A stretch of DNA of 64,000 nt from Phycisphaeraceae bacterium (GTDB lineage Bacteria; Planctomycetota; Phycisphaerae; Phycisphaerales; UBA1924), in the NCBI GenBank assembly GCA_021299385.1, contig JAJTGZ010000001.1:1-64000 (forward strand), written 5' to 3'. Below the pieces are notes generated by a model. It was given only the letters and a program-made list of their open reading frames with translations. It made no database searches and was not told the DNA's origin. Of this stretch, positions 43,986 through 54,300 are shown piece by piece. The position numbers were made by a program, and so were the translations under genes. Position 1 is the stretch's first letter. Each line of letters starts with the position of its first letter.

Positions 43986-45566
43986 ATGCCGGTGGCGCGC
44001 TGGTTGGGTGGATTGATCTTGCTCTTGGCCGTGCGTGTTGCGTTGGCCGATGAGGCGGGCATCGCTGGCGTGGTGAGCCGGTTGCCCGATGAGGTTCGTG
44101 GCGTTGTGGTGATCCGGGACCCGATGGGTTTACGGGCGCGATTGGTGCCCAGCGAGCCGGCGGCTGTGTTTACACGGCTTGGGATGCTCCCCGGGATCGA
44201 CCGCCCGTGGCAGGCTCTGGCCCAGGCGCTTGAACTGCCAAGCCAGCAGGCGATGGAAGATTTATTGGGTGGTGGGGTTGCGGTCATCGCGACGGATGTG
44301 GTGGTCCGGCAGGGGCAGCCGAAGGTGCAGTATGCGATCGTGGGCCTGGTTTCCGAGGCGACGGCCGATCGGGTGCGGGAGAAACTGCGGGCGATCCCGG
44401 CGATGGTGGTGGGTGGGCAACCTGTGTATGCGATCGAGAACGGGTCGTTGTGGATGCTGCTGCGTCCGATGCCGGGGTTGGTTGGGGTCAGGACGCACGC
44501 GGTGGTTGTAACGGCCAGCAGCGCCGATGCGAAGGGGCTTGAGCCGCTGGCGGAGATGCTCGGGCGGGTGCCCGGTGAGCAGGCTGGTGGTGCGGGCCGT
44601 CTGGTGGGGACGGCGGCGTGGGAGGGTGCGTTTAGCGATGTGCCCGGGGTGTGGGGGCAGGGGAGGCCTGCGCGTGGGGATGTGGTGGTTGTTTGGCGCG
44701 CGGGGGTGGAGAGATCGGGGTGGTCTGTTGCGCGCGTGCAGGTGGAGGGTGCGCGTTGGGCGTGCTCAGCGTTTTCGACGGATGGGGCGTTGTTTGGGCG
44801 TTTTGGGGAGCCGGCTGGTGAGCGTGGCGTGATGGGTGGGATGGATGGTGGTCTGATCGAGCGTTTGCCGGGCGGGTCGGTGCTGGTGCTGCACGACTGC
44901 ACGGGGGTGGTGCAGATGGATGCGAAGGAGGGGGTGAAATATGGGGTTGGGGGTGGTAAGGGGGGGCAAGCGAGGGAGATGTTGGTGGTGGTTCGGCGGG
45001 GCGCGTTGGCGCACCTGGATGTGGCTGTAGCCGAGCGGTCGGGTGGGCTGGAGGAGGGTGCGGCGCGTCTGGACACGGTGGCGATGGGGATGCTTGCGCG
45101 GGTGCGCAAGGGGGAAGGGCAGCGGGTGGGGCCGGATGCGGGGGTGCTGAAGGTGCTGGATTTTTCAACGTGGCGGCAGGTGCCGTTGCGGCTGGTGCCC
45201 GGGATGGGGTTGATGCCGCTGGTGGGCCCGCGCCCACAGATGGCCTGGCGCGGGGTGGTGGGGGCAAGGGGAGAGGTGTGGTCGTTGTGGGCGTGGTCGC
45301 CGGGTGCGGAGGGAACGCCTGGGGAGGATGTGAGCAAGGCGCTGGCTGGTGGTGGGGGGGGTGATGATGGGCGGTTGTATCTGCTGCGGCTGCGTGCGAG
45401 GCCGAACGAGGGGATGGGTGGGTTGCCGGCGGCGATTGCGCTGCCGTTTGCGGATGTTGGGGTGGTGCACGATGTGGTGCTGGATGTGTGGCGAGAGGGT
45501 GGGCGCGCGCGTGCGGAGTGTGTGGTGGAGTGGGGAAGGCCCGGTGAGGAGGTTGAGGGCAAGTGA
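43986..45566 (+). CDS. Secreted protein of unknown function
   Basis: A 526-residue protein with a signal peptide (GGLILLLAVRVALADEA, cut near residue 22). It begins two bases after the membrane partner's stop, in the sigma-factor unit. The mature chain is Gly/Val-rich with several VVVIRDP, VVVTASSAD and VLVLHDCTG strands and long loops, looking like a beta-rich fold such as DUF3352-type planctomycete proteins. No catalytic motif is apparent. It may be the product or target of the envelope-stress circuit. Confidence 0.5.
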   Translation: MPVARWLGGLILLLAVRVALADEAGIAGVVSRLPDEVRGVVVIRDPMGLRARLVPSEPAAVFTRLGMLPGIDRPWQALAQALELPSQQAMEDLLGGGVAVIATDVVVRQGQPKVQYAIVGLVSEATADRVREKLRAIPAMVVGGQPVYAIENGSLWMLLRPMPGLVGVRTHAVVVTASSADAKGLEPLAEMLGRVPGEQAGGAGRLVGTAAWEGAFSDVPGVWGQGRPARGDVVVVWRAGVERSGWSVARVQVEGARWACSAFSTDGALFGRFGEPAGERGVMGGMDGGLIERLPGGSVLVLHDCTGVVQMDAKEGVKYGVGGGKGGQAREMLVVVRRGALAHLDVAVAERSGGLEEGAARLDTVAMGMLARVRKGEGQRVGPDAGVLKVLDFSTWRQVPLRLVPGMGLMPLVGPRPQMAWRGVVGARGEVWSLWAWSPGAEGTPGEDVSKALAGGGGGDDGRLYLLRLRARPNEGMGGLPAAIALPFADVGVVHDVVLDVWREGGRARAECVVEWGRPGEEVEGK

Positions 45567-45580
45567 GCTACGCTGGGCCT

Positions 45581-46348
45581 ATGCCCGGCACGCTCCCGCT
45601 GCGTCAATACGACCTGGTGATCTGCGACATCGATGGGTGCCTGGTCAGCGAGGGGCAGGAGTCCTTTGACGTAGAGGCATTGTCGAAGGTCGCGGCGTAC
45701 AACCGCCTTGCTGTGGAGCGTGGGGATAGGCCTTTGATAACGCTGTGCACGGGGAGGCCGCAGCCGTTTGCGGAGGCTGTGTGTCGGTTGATTGGGAATG
45801 TGCACGTGCCGTGTGTGTGTGAGATGGGGGTGTGGTTGTATGACCCGGGTACGAACGAGTATGAGATGGACCCTGGGATCACGGGTGGGGACTTGTCGGC
45901 GGTGCGTGCGTTGAGCGCGTGGTGCGAGCAGGAGTGGGGGCGTGGGGTGGGCGGTGGTGTGAGCCAGCAGCCGGGGAAGAACGCGAGCGTAACGCTGTGG
46001 CACCGGGACACGGCGTATCTGCGGACGCTGGTGCCGAGGGTGGAGGGCAAGTGCCGGGAGATGGGGTGGCCGTTCCGGGTGAGCATGACGTGGTTTTACA
46101 TCAACTGTGATTTGAGGCATGTGAGCAAGGGGACGGGGCTGGACCGCCTGAGCGCGAGGCTACGGATACCGAAGGAGCGATTGGCGGGGATCGGGGACAC
46201 GGCCAGCGACAAGTGCATCGCCGAGCGTGTGGGGTTCTTCGCATGCCCGAGCAACGCGGCGGCAGCGATCAAGGAGCATGCGCACTATGTTGCGAAGGGG
46301 GCGGAGGCGGTGGGGGTGGTGGAGATTTTGGAGAGGTTGGTGGGGTGA
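45581..46348 (+). CDS. HAD-superfamily hydrolase, Cof/SPP-like
   Basis: A 255-residue HAD type-IIB phosphatase. YDLVICDIDGCLVSEGQ has the nucleophile DxD, LITLCTGRPQP the motif II threonine-glycine-arginine, SKGTGLDRLSARLRI a conserved lysine, and LAGIGDTASDKCIAERV the motif IV acidic pair. The cap between residues ~85 and 190 has no known substrate fingerprint; sucrose- or mannosyl-type phosphates are family options. ATG 45581 is used; GTG 45563 overlaps the previous stop. It ends 74 bases before the AAA ATPase frame. Confidence 0.78.
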   Translation: MPGTLPLRQYDLVICDIDGCLVSEGQESFDVEALSKVAAYNRLAVERGDRPLITLCTGRPQPFAEAVCRLIGNVHVPCVCEMGVWLYDPGTNEYEMDPGITGGDLSAVRALSAWCEQEWGRGVGGGVSQQPGKNASVTLWHRDTAYLRTLVPRVEGKCREMGWPFRVSMTWFYINCDLRHVSKGTGLDRLSARLRIPKERLAGIGDTASDKCIAERVGFFACPSNAAAAIKEHAHYVAKGAEAVGVVEILERLVG

Positions 46349-46354
46349 TGTGGG

Positions 46355-46384
46355 TTCCAAAGTTACCGAGTAAACGCCTATAAT
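46355..46384 (+). promoter_or_regulatory. Candidate promoter of the AAA/DUF4143 gene
   Basis: A perfect TATAAT lies at 46379-46384. A weak -35 candidate TTCCAA (46355-46360) sits 18 bases upstream. It is 39 bases before the proposed TTG start, between it and the end of the HAD gene. Confidence 0.5.
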
Positions 46385-46422
46385 GACGGTCTGCGCTTGC
46401 TTTAGTCGGTATCCTGTCAGTA

Positions 46423-48435
46423 TTGCCGCGTGGTTTCGGGGCTTTATGTAGTAGGAGTAGTACTTTCGCTACCACCACCAGTAAAACAAAGTATCCTGAT
46501 CGGGAAAAGTCTCTTGTGCTTGCACTTCTCGCCAGCACCGAGTTGCCCCGCGATGCCCTTCCCTATACAGCTGAGTTTGACAAGCTGAAAGCCGAGTTTG
46601 AGAAGAAGCAGCAGACCACGATTAAGGATGTGGACTTCTGGCGGATGATGTCGAGCATCGGCAAGGGAGGCGGGCTTGCCAAGAAGGGCGGCAAGAAGAA
46701 AGCGCCGCGTACGCCAACCCTGACCGACGATGAGCAGTTGGAAATCCTGCGACTCTTGCCCGACGGCATCGGCAACCGTGACCACCTGCCCTACACGGCG
46801 AAGTTCGACGAGATGCACAAGCGTTTCGCCAAGCTCACCGGGAAGAAGCTGGATAAGCACCAGTTCTGGCGGGGGGTGTCTCGGGTCGCCAGGAACGCGC
46901 GGCAACCGAAGCCTGTCTACGAAACCGCCCCGCTTGGCGATCTTGATGCCACACTTGTGGCGTTCCTTGAAGATCGCAACCCCTGGTGGGTTGTCAAACC
47001 CAAGTTCCCCACCGAGCGGTACCGTCGGTGGGCCTATTGCGAGGTTGTCAAGCGGTTGTGCACCAAACTAGCACCGATCGTCGCCGTCCGCGGCTCTCGG
47101 CGTGTTGGCAAGAGCGTCCTACAGGCGCAACTCATCGAGGAACTCCTCCTACTCGGGCGGTTTGATCCAACGAACAGATCGGTCGATCCGTCCCGCATTC
47201 TCAGCGTGCAGTTCGATGCTGCCCCAACGCTCGGCGGCCTATCGATGCCGATACAGTCGATCGTCCGCTGGTTTGAGGCCAATATCCTGAAACGAACTCT
47301 GAACGAAGCGTCCAGGGCTGGTGAACCGGCGTACCTGTTCTTCGACGAGGTGCAGGACCTACCCGACTGGTCCGTGCAGCTCAAGATTCTCGCCGACCAC
47401 TCCGACGCCCGGATAGTGGTGACGGGCAGTTCCGCCCTCCGTATCGCGGCGGGCCAAGACAATCTCGCCGGTCGCATGACGACGATCGAACTCGGGCCGC
47501 TGCGGCTGGCCGAAGTGGCGGGTATTCGGGAGTTGCCTGACCTGCCGGTCTATGCGCCCGACGCGCCGCTCGAAGATTGGAAGAAGAAGGATTTTTGGCT
47601 CGGGCTGATCGCGCACGGCAAGAAGCACGCGAAACTGCGGGACGAGGCATTTCGGTTCTTTTCGGAGTTCGGTGGGTATCCCATGTGCCACAACAAGGCG
47701 GGTATCGACGCGAACACGCTCCGGCAGCAGGTCATCAACGAGGTCATCACCAAGACCATCCAGCATGATCCAGGACACCGCCCGCACGCCCCTGCACTGG
47801 ACTCGGCATTGATCGCCGAGGTATTCAAGATCGCCTGCCGATACGCAGGGCGTTCTGTTCTGCCCAAACGGTTCGCGGAGGAAATCCAGATGGTTCTGGG
47901 CAGCCCGGTGCCGGACAAAAAGATCACCGATGCGCTATCGTTCCTCGCTGATTCGTTACTGCTCTACCGCGTCCAGCCGCTCGAAATGCAGGGCAAGAAG
48001 CAGGCGCACCCGCCCAAGCTTTGCATCTGCGACCATTTCGTCCGCAACGGTGTCTTGCAAGAAACCGTGCCCCTCGACCCGATCGCGCTCAAAGGCTGTG
48101 ACGAGGCGGTGTCGGGCCAGGTTGGCTTTGTGATCGAAAGCGTGTTGGGATACTTCCTAAAAGGTATCCCCGGTGTCGAGTTGTCTTGGTTTCCTGAGCG
48201 TGCCAACGAGCCGGAGGTGGATTTCATCCTCACGATTGGCACTAACAGGATACCGCTGGAGGTCAAGTACCGCCGAAGTGTTCCGGGCAAGGCCGAGGTA
48301 GCGGGGATTGATGCATTCTGTGGCAAGCAAGCCTACTCGGCACCGTTTGGGTTGATCATCACGCAAGGGGCTGAGGGGCCGGTCGGAGAACGTGCAATCG
48401 CTCTGCCAGCTTCCACTTTTTTGCTCATAAAATGA
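46423..48435 (+). CDS. AAA_14/DUF4143 ATPase with duplicated N-terminal domain
   Basis: A 670-residue protein. Residues about 27-76 and 101-151 are two copies of one ~50-residue unit: RDALPYTAEFDKLKAEF with DVDFWRMMS, and RDHLPYTAKFDEMHKRF with KHQFWRGVS, joined by a Lys/Gly linker. The ATPase follows: Walker A VRGSRRVGKSVLQAQ (about 224), Walker B LFFDEVQDLPDW (about 305) and RIVVTGSSALRIAAG as the sensor strand. The C-terminal DUF4143 domain ends in the PD-(D/E)XK-like PEVDFILTIG with IPLEVKYRRS. The start is TTG 46423, the only start that keeps repeat 1 whole. Such AAA_14/DUF4143 proteins are common, scattered and of unknown function. Standing directly before rplK is unusual. Confidence 0.75.
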   Translation: MPRGFGALCSRSSTFATTTSKTKYPDREKSLVLALLASTELPRDALPYTAEFDKLKAEFEKKQQTTIKDVDFWRMMSSIGKGGGLAKKGGKKKAPRTPTLTDDEQLEILRLLPDGIGNRDHLPYTAKFDEMHKRFAKLTGKKLDKHQFWRGVSRVARNARQPKPVYETAPLGDLDATLVAFLEDRNPWWVVKPKFPTERYRRWAYCEVVKRLCTKLAPIVAVRGSRRVGKSVLQAQLIEELLLLGRFDPTNRSVDPSRILSVQFDAAPTLGGLSMPIQSIVRWFEANILKRTLNEASRAGEPAYLFFDEVQDLPDWSVQLKILADHSDARIVVTGSSALRIAAGQDNLAGRMTTIELGPLRLAEVAGIRELPDLPVYAPDAPLEDWKKKDFWLGLIAHGKKHAKLRDEAFRFFSEFGGYPMCHNKAGIDANTLRQQVINEVITKTIQHDPGHRPHAPALDSALIAEVFKIACRYAGRSVLPKRFAEEIQMVLGSPVPDKKITDALSFLADSLLLYRVQPLEMQGKKQAHPPKLCICDHFVRNGVLQETVPLDPIALKGCDEAVSGQVGFVIESVLGYFLKGIPGVELSWFPERANEPEVDFILTIGTNRIPLEVKYRRSVPGKAEVAGIDAFCGKQAYSAPFGLIITQGAEGPVGERAIALPASTFLLIK

Positions 48436-48679
48436 AGCGCAGTCGAAAATGGCAAGGAATCGGGGCACTGGACCGTGTTACCCGATCACGATGCGAACGG
48501 ATCAAATTTGTCCACGCAGCCCTTGCCCAGTCCTTGGGGCGTGCCTAACATCTTGACCTAACCCAAGCCGTCGGGGGGCGTAACCCCGGCACCGAGTTTA
48601 CCACTTCCCTGTCTGGGGCACCCTTCCAAGGCCCCGGATCGCGGCTGACGCCGTCGGGGTCGTGGGAGGTGGAGCCCAC

Positions 48680-49108
48680 ATGGCAAAGAAGGAAGTCAAA
48701 GAGATATTCAAGATGATGGCGCCCGGTGGCACGGCTACGCCTGCGCCGCCGTTGGGCCCGGTGCTGGGTGCGAAGGGTGTCAACCCCGGGCAGTTCATCC
48801 AGCAGTTCAACGCCAAGACCGCGGCCCTGAAGGGCAAGGTGGTGGGTGTTGTTGTTACGGTCTTTACCGACAAGAGCTTTACCTTTGAGATCAAGGCCTC
48901 GCCGGCGAGCGTGCTGATCAAGGAGAAGGCGAAGGTTGAGAAGGGTTCGGGGGAGCCGAACAAGAAGAAGGTTGGCAAGATCAAGAAGGCTGATTTGGAA
49001 GCTATCGCCAAGGAAAAGATGGCTGACCTGAACGCCGGGTCTATGGAAGCGGCAATCCGGATCATCGAAGGTCAGGCGCGCTCGATGGGCGTCGTGGTGG
49101 AGGGCTAA
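48680..49108 (+). CDS. rplK: Ribosomal protein L11
   Basis: A 142-residue large-subunit protein that binds the GTPase-associated 23S rRNA region with L10/L12. TPAPPLGPVLGAKGVNPGQF is the family N-terminus, and DLNAGSMEAAIRIIEGQARS the rRNA-binding helices. ATG 48680 follows a GGAGGTGGAG run. It heads the L11-L1-L10-L12-RpoB-RpoC unit; secE and nusG, which often come first, are absent from this window. Confidence 0.97.
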   Translation: MAKKEVKEIFKMMAPGGTATPAPPLGPVLGAKGVNPGQFIQQFNAKTAALKGKVVGVVVTVFTDKSFTFEIKASPASVLIKEKAKVEKGSGEPNKKKVGKIKKADLEAIAKEKMADLNAGSMEAAIRIIEGQARSMGVVVEG

Positions 49109-49112
49109 AGCA

Positions 49113-49817
49113 ATGGCAAGCAAACTCTCAAAGCGCATGAAAGCGAACGTTGAGGCGCAGCCGGTCGAGGCGTTGGAGCCCGCGGCGGCGATCTCGGCGA
49201 TCAAGAAGTTCAAGGGCCCCAAGTTTGACCAGACGGTCAACATCGCGTTGCTGCTGAACATGGACCCGGCACAGACCGAGCAGGGGATCCGTGGATCGGT
49301 CTCGCTGCCCAAGGGGATCGGCAAGAGCAAGAAGGTGGTGGCGTTCTGCTCGGCTGATAAGGTGGCCGAGGCAAAGGCGGCGGGGGCGATCGAGGCCGGC
49401 GGGGATGACCTGGTGGCCAAGATCGAGGGTGGGTGGATGGAGTTTGATGTAGCGGTGGCAACGCCGGACATGATGCGGATCATCGCCAAGCTTGGCAAGG
49501 TGCTCGGGCCCAAGGGTTTGATGCCCTCGCCCAAGACCGGGGCGGTTACGCCCAAGGTGATCGACGCGGTGCGTGAGTTTTCGGCCGGTAAGGTTGAGTT
49601 CCGCAACGACAAGGCCGGGAACGTGCACGCGATCTTGGGGAAGATGAGCTTTGCCGAGGGGGACCTAGCGGCGAACCTCAGCGCGTTCATTGATGCGATT
49701 GAGAAGTTGCGTCCGAGCACGACCAAGGGTGGGTTTATCAAGAAGGTCGTCATCAGCGGTTGCATGACGCCGGGGGTTATTGTGAAGTACACGTCAGAGT
49801 TGCCCGAGGCGAAGTAA
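49113..49817 (+). CDS. rplA: Ribosomal protein L1
   Basis: A 234-residue protein of the L1 stalk. DQTVNIALLLNMDPAQTEQ opens domain I, PDMMRIIAKLGKVLGPKGLM is the conserved L1 signature, and AGNVHAILGKMSF the return strand. It starts four bases after rplK's stop. L1 also represses the L11 operon in many bacteria through its own leader; no leader structure can be claimed here. Confidence 0.97.
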   Translation: MASKLSKRMKANVEAQPVEALEPAAAISAIKKFKGPKFDQTVNIALLLNMDPAQTEQGIRGSVSLPKGIGKSKKVVAFCSADKVAEAKAAGAIEAGGDDLVAKIEGGWMEFDVAVATPDMMRIIAKLGKVLGPKGLMPSPKTGAVTPKVIDAVREFSAGKVEFRNDKAGNVHAILGKMSFAEGDLAANLSAFIDAIEKLRPSTTKGGFIKKVVISGCMTPGVIVKYTSELPEAK

Positions 49818-49881
49818 GCCCGCAGAGAAAGCATGAACGCGCCGGCCCGGCAGGGGCGCGAGGCGTGTTGAGAGGACAGCC

Positions 49882-50424
49882 ATGTCAAAGACAGTCAAAT
49901 CGATGATCATGCGGGACTACACCACCCGCGTCGGGGACGTCAAGGACGGGATGCTCATCAGCATCCGCGGCCTTAAGGCGATCGACACGACCAAGCTGCG
50001 CAACAACCTGGCCAAGCACAAGGTCAAGGTAACCGTCATCCGCAACAGCCTGGCCAAGAAGCAGTTCAAGGGGACGAGTTTCGAGAAGCTTGAAACCCTC
50101 CTGACGGGTCCCTCGGCACTGGTGCTGAGCCAGACGAGCGTGGTCGAGGCGGCGCGGAGCATCGTCGGGATGCTCAAGGACTTCCCGACGCTCGAACTCA
50201 AGGGCGCGATCCTGGACGGGACGCTCTTTGAGGGGAAGAAGGGTGTTGAGGAACTGAGCAAATACCCGACGCGCGAGGAGGCGATCGGCCAGGCTGTTAC
50301 GCTGATCGTGTCGCCTGGCAAGAAGTTGCTGGCGCAGGTCAAGGGTCCTGGGTCGAACGTGGCGGGGATCATCAAGGCGATTGAGGCGAAACTGGAGAAG
50401 GGTGAGGCGATCGCGAAGGTGTAA
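49882..50424 (+). CDS. rplJ: Ribosomal protein L10
   Basis: A 180-residue stalk base protein. The start ATG 49882 follows GAGAGGAC. KVKVTVIRNSLAKKQFKGTS and LTGPSALVLS match the conserved L10 core, and the C-terminal helix (VAGIIKAIEAKLEKGEAI) is where L12 dimers attach. 64 bases separate it from rplA. Confidence 0.96.
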   Translation: MSKTVKSMIMRDYTTRVGDVKDGMLISIRGLKAIDTTKLRNNLAKHKVKVTVIRNSLAKKQFKGTSFEKLETLLTGPSALVLSQTSVVEAARSIVGMLKDFPTLELKGAILDGTLFEGKKGVEELSKYPTREEAIGQAVTLIVSPGKKLLAQVKGPGSNVAGIIKAIEAKLEKGEAIAKV

Positions 50425-50623
50425 GTTTGGATCGGGGTGGCGAGGGCCACCCGGCGTAGTTCACCGGCCGTGATGGACGTGTGGGCTGCGTAAGCAAATG
50501 GATACTTGGCCGGCCACTGGCCCTTGGGCGTAAGCCTGGGTTAAAGAGCAGGATGTCCTGCCCCTCTGGCCGGAAGTTTAGGGACCCGCGTGTGCGGGTA
50601 CCGGTTTGAGAATGGAAGTATTT

Positions 50624-51001
50624 ATGTCGAACATTGCAGAACTCGGCGACAAGTTGGCAGCGTTGACCCTGAAGGATGCTGTTGAGCTTGGCAAGTACAT
50701 GAAGGAAACCTACGGCATCGAGGCCGCCGCGGGCGGTGGTGTCGCGGTGGCGGCTGCCCCGGCAGCGGCCGCGGCCCCGGCGGAGGAGAAGACGAGCTTT
50801 GACGTTACGCTCAAGGCAGCGGGCGAGAAGAAGATCGACGTCATCAAGGTGGTGCGCGAGGTTACGGGCCTGGGGCTGAAGGAAGCCAAGGACCTTGTCG
50901 ACGGCGCACCGAAGAAGGTCAAGGAGGGCCTGCCCAAGGCCGACGCCGAGGCTCTCAAGAAGAAGCTCGAGGCCGTCGGGGCGCAGGTTGTTTTGGACTA
51001 A
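50624..51001 (+). CDS. rplL: Ribosomal protein L7/L12
   Basis: A 125-residue stalk protein. ATG 50624 ([11 protein letters not shown]) is used after GGAAG; the ATG at 50612 would add four residues. The hinge is Ala-rich ([17 protein letters not shown]) and the C-terminal domain has [20 protein letters not shown] and [20 protein letters not shown]. 199 bases separate it from rplJ, holding small hairpins such as GCAGGATGTCCTGC. Confidence 0.97.
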   Translation: MSNIAELGDKLAALTLKDAVELGKYMKETYGIEAAAGGGVAVAAAPAAAAAPAEEKTSFDVTLKAAGEKKIDVIKVVREVTGLGLKEAKDLVDGAPKKVKEGLPKADAEALKKKLEAVGAQVVLD

Positions 51002-51348
51002 GGCAGATCGGGCGTGCGGGCAGGGGTTCCTGCTGGCACGTCCGTCAAGAGATTTGCCGAGCGCTGGCCCAGCGGCCCGCGCCCGGCCTTATTGACGCCC
51101 TGCATGCCCGCGGCTGACCGGACCAGTCGCGTGGCGAAAGGGCTGTACGCCTTTGTCCGGGTTGCCTATGATGTTTGTATCGTCGTCCCCGCGTACATGA
51201 ACACCCAAGCGTAAAGACGCCCTGAGCGATGGCCAGACCGCCCCTGCGCGGTCCTTCTTTGCTTTTGCAACTGATTTGCGTTCTGGCCCAGTAGATACTC
51301 CGCCCGCCTGGTTCACGCAAAGTGAAAAAAAAATAGAGGTCAATACCC
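51002..51348 (+). promoter_or_regulatory. 347-bp rplL-rpoB spacer with a hairpin
   Basis: 51013-51040 folds as CGTGC-GG-GCAGG, GGTT loop, CCTGC-TG-GCACG. In E. coli this spacer carries an attenuator and an RNase III site between ribosomal and polymerase genes; a like role here is inference. No gene is supported. AGAGG before ATG 51349 is the ribosome-binding site. Confidence 0.45.
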
Positions 51349-54300
51349 ATGGCAGATACCAAGACGACCATCGAGAACAAGGCCGCACCGCACGGGGCAT
51401 TTGCCGCCCACGGCTCTGCTGAGAACCGCCCCGTCCGCGACTATGCCAAGCGTGGCGACGGGATGAGCGTGCCGGACTTGACGAAGATTCAGTCCGACTC
51501 GTATGAGCGGTTTTTGCAGTTGACCAAAGGGCCTCAGGAGCGCGACAAGATGCTCGGCCTTGAGGCGTTGATGCGTGAGGTCTTCCCGATCGAGAGTTAC
51601 GACGGGACGATGGCTCTGGAATACCTGCACTATCAACTCGAGGACCCGCGGTACACCAGCGACGAGTGCCGGGAGTTGCGTTTGACGTTTGGGATGCCGT
51701 TCAAGGTCGGCGTGCGTCTTCGGCGTGAGGGGCAGACGGAGGTTGCCGAGGAGGAGATTTATCTCGGCGAGTTTCCCAAGATGATCGGCGGCGGTGAGTT
51801 CATCGTCAACGGTGCCGAGCGTGTGATCGTCAGCCAGTTGCACCGCTCGCCGGGGGTGGACTTTTCGATCACCAGCAGCGAGGCCGACCGCCCGCTGCAC
51901 TCGGCACGGATCATCCCCGAGCGCGGCTCGTGGATCGAGCTGGAGGTGACCAAGAAGGACGTGCTGGCGATGCGGATCGACCAGAGCACCAAGCTCGCGG
52001 CGACAACGTTCCTGCGGTGTCTGGACGAGAGCATCAGCACCACCGAGCGGCTTCTGGGGCTGTTCTATGAGATCAGCGAGGTCAAGGGTGAGGCCGTGCG
52101 TGCGGACATGTACGCCGCGGCGGCGATTGTGGATACCGAGAGCGGCGAGGAGCTCGTGGGCGTCGGGCGGATCATCGGCGAGGAGGCCGCGGCTGCGATC
52201 GTCGCCAGCAAGCTCAAGAGCGTGCGCGTGATCATCAACCCGAGCGATACGCTGATCCTCAACACGGTGGCCGAGGAGAAGCTTGACCAGTTTGCGGAGT
52301 TTGCGGGCACCGAGTATGAGCGTGCGCTGCTGAAGGTGTATAGCAAGCTGCGCCCGGGCAACCCGCCGCAGATCGAGAAGGCCAAGGCGTTGTTCGTTGA
52401 GAAGTTCTTTGACGACAACCGCTACCGCCTGGGGCGTGTGGGTCGCTTCCGGATCAACCGCAAGTTTGACCTGAAGGTGCCCGAGGACCAGATGTTCATC
52501 CGTGCCGAGGATTTTCTGAAGGTTGTTAGCTACCTGCTGGACCTGCGGAGCAAGCGGATCGACGCCGACACGGGTGCCCCGGCGGCGCACGTTGACGACA
52601 TCGACCACCTGGGCAACCGCCGGCTGCGGACGCTGGATGAGTTGGCGGTCGAGGAGTTGCGGAAGGGGTTTTTGAAGTTGCGTCGGACGGTTCAGGAGCG
52701 GATGAGCGTCAAGGACCCGACCGAGACGCTCAAGATCGCCGACCTGGTCAACAGCAAGAGCATCAGCAGCGCGATCGACTTTTTCTTTGGCCGTAGCGAA
52801 CTGAGCCAGGTTGTCGACCAGACGAACCCTTTGAGCAGCCAGGTGCACGAGCGGCGTCTGTCGGCGCTCGGGCCCGGCGGTCTCAACCGCAAGCGTGCAG
52901 GCTTTGAGGTGCGCGACGTGCACATCAGCCACTACGGGCGTATCTGCCCGATCGAGACGCCCGAGGGTACCAACATCGGCCTGATCGCCTCGATGGGGAT
53001 TTACAGCACCATCGACGACTACGGGTTCATCCGGACGCCCTATCGCGTGGTCAAGGACGGCAGGGTTACCGACAAGATCATCCACCTGCGTGCCGATGAG
53101 GAGATGAAGGCCGTGCTCGCGCCGACGGACGCGATGGACCTGGTCGGCAAGCTCAAGGAGGGTGCGATCTTGGCGCGGGTGAACGGCGAGCTGGCGGAGG
53201 TTTCCAGCGACCTGGTGAACTTCCTGGATATTGCCCCCAAGCAGGTGGTGGGCATCTCGGCGGCGTTGATCCCGTTCCTGGAGCACGACGACGCCAACCG
53301 CGCGTTGATGGGCAGCAACATGCAGCGGCAGGCGGTGCCGCTGGTGAAGGTTGACCCGCCGATCATCGCCACGGGTTTGGAGAAGGACTGCGGGCGCAAC
53401 TCGGGGATGATCGTCCGCGCCAAGAACAGCGGCACGGTAACAGCGGTTGACGCCAGCAAGATCATCATCGACAACAGTGATGAGTATGCCCTGCGCAAGT
53501 TCGTTGGCCTCAACGAGCGGACGTGCCAGAACCAGCGGCCGATCGTCAAGCTCGGGCAGAAGATCAAGAAGGGGGACGTTTTGGCCGACGGTGCCAGCAC
53601 CCGCAATGGTGAGCTGGCCATCGGCAAGAACGTGCTCGTCGCGTTCAACACCTTCGACGGGTACAACTTCGAGGACGCCATTGTCATCAACGAGCGGATC
53701 GTCAAGGAGGACGTTTTTACGTCCATCCACATCGACGCCTATGAGGTCGAGGTGCGTGAGACGAAGCTCGGGCGTGAGGAGTTCACTCGCGACATCCCCA
53801 ACGTCAGCGAGAAGATGCTGCGGAACCTTGACGACAACGGCGTCATCCGCCTTGGCGCACGCGTTGGGCCTGGGGACATCCTGGTGGGCAAGGTGAGCCC
53901 TAAGAGCAAGACGGAGCTGACACCCGAGGAAAAACTGCTGCACGCGATCTTCGGTCGTGCGGGCGAGGACGTCAAGAATGATTCATTGGAGGTGCCGGCC
54001 GGGGTCGAGGGGATCGTCATCGGTGCCAAGCGGTTCAGCCGGCGTCTGCACATGAGCGAGGAGCAGAAGCGTCAGCTCAAGCAGCAGCTGGACGAATACT
54101 CCGCGCGGATGGACGCCGAGGCTATCGGAATCTTCAAGCAGATGGTCTCGCAGATCAACGAGATTCTTGGCACGCCGATGGTTGACCCGACGACTCGTCA
54201 GAAGGTGGGCGCGTCGGACATCACCGAGGTGCTCATCGAGCAGATCGCGGGTTTTAGCGACAAGTGGATGAAGGGGAGCAAAGAGGCCAAGGACAAGGCC

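Noticed and set aside
43742-46120. A 792-residue minus-strand frame opposite the sigma-factor unit and HAD gene
   Set aside because: Ser/Pro/Thr low complexity, no start signal, covers several convincing plus-strand genes.
48436-48679. Possible tRNA or secE/nusG remnants ahead of rplK
   Set aside because: I found no cloverleaf with a T-arm consensus and no SecE/NusG-like frame there.
51340-53943. An 867-residue open frame antisense to rpoB
   Set aside because: Shadow of the true rpoB frame; Arg/His/Leu-rich composition without motifs.
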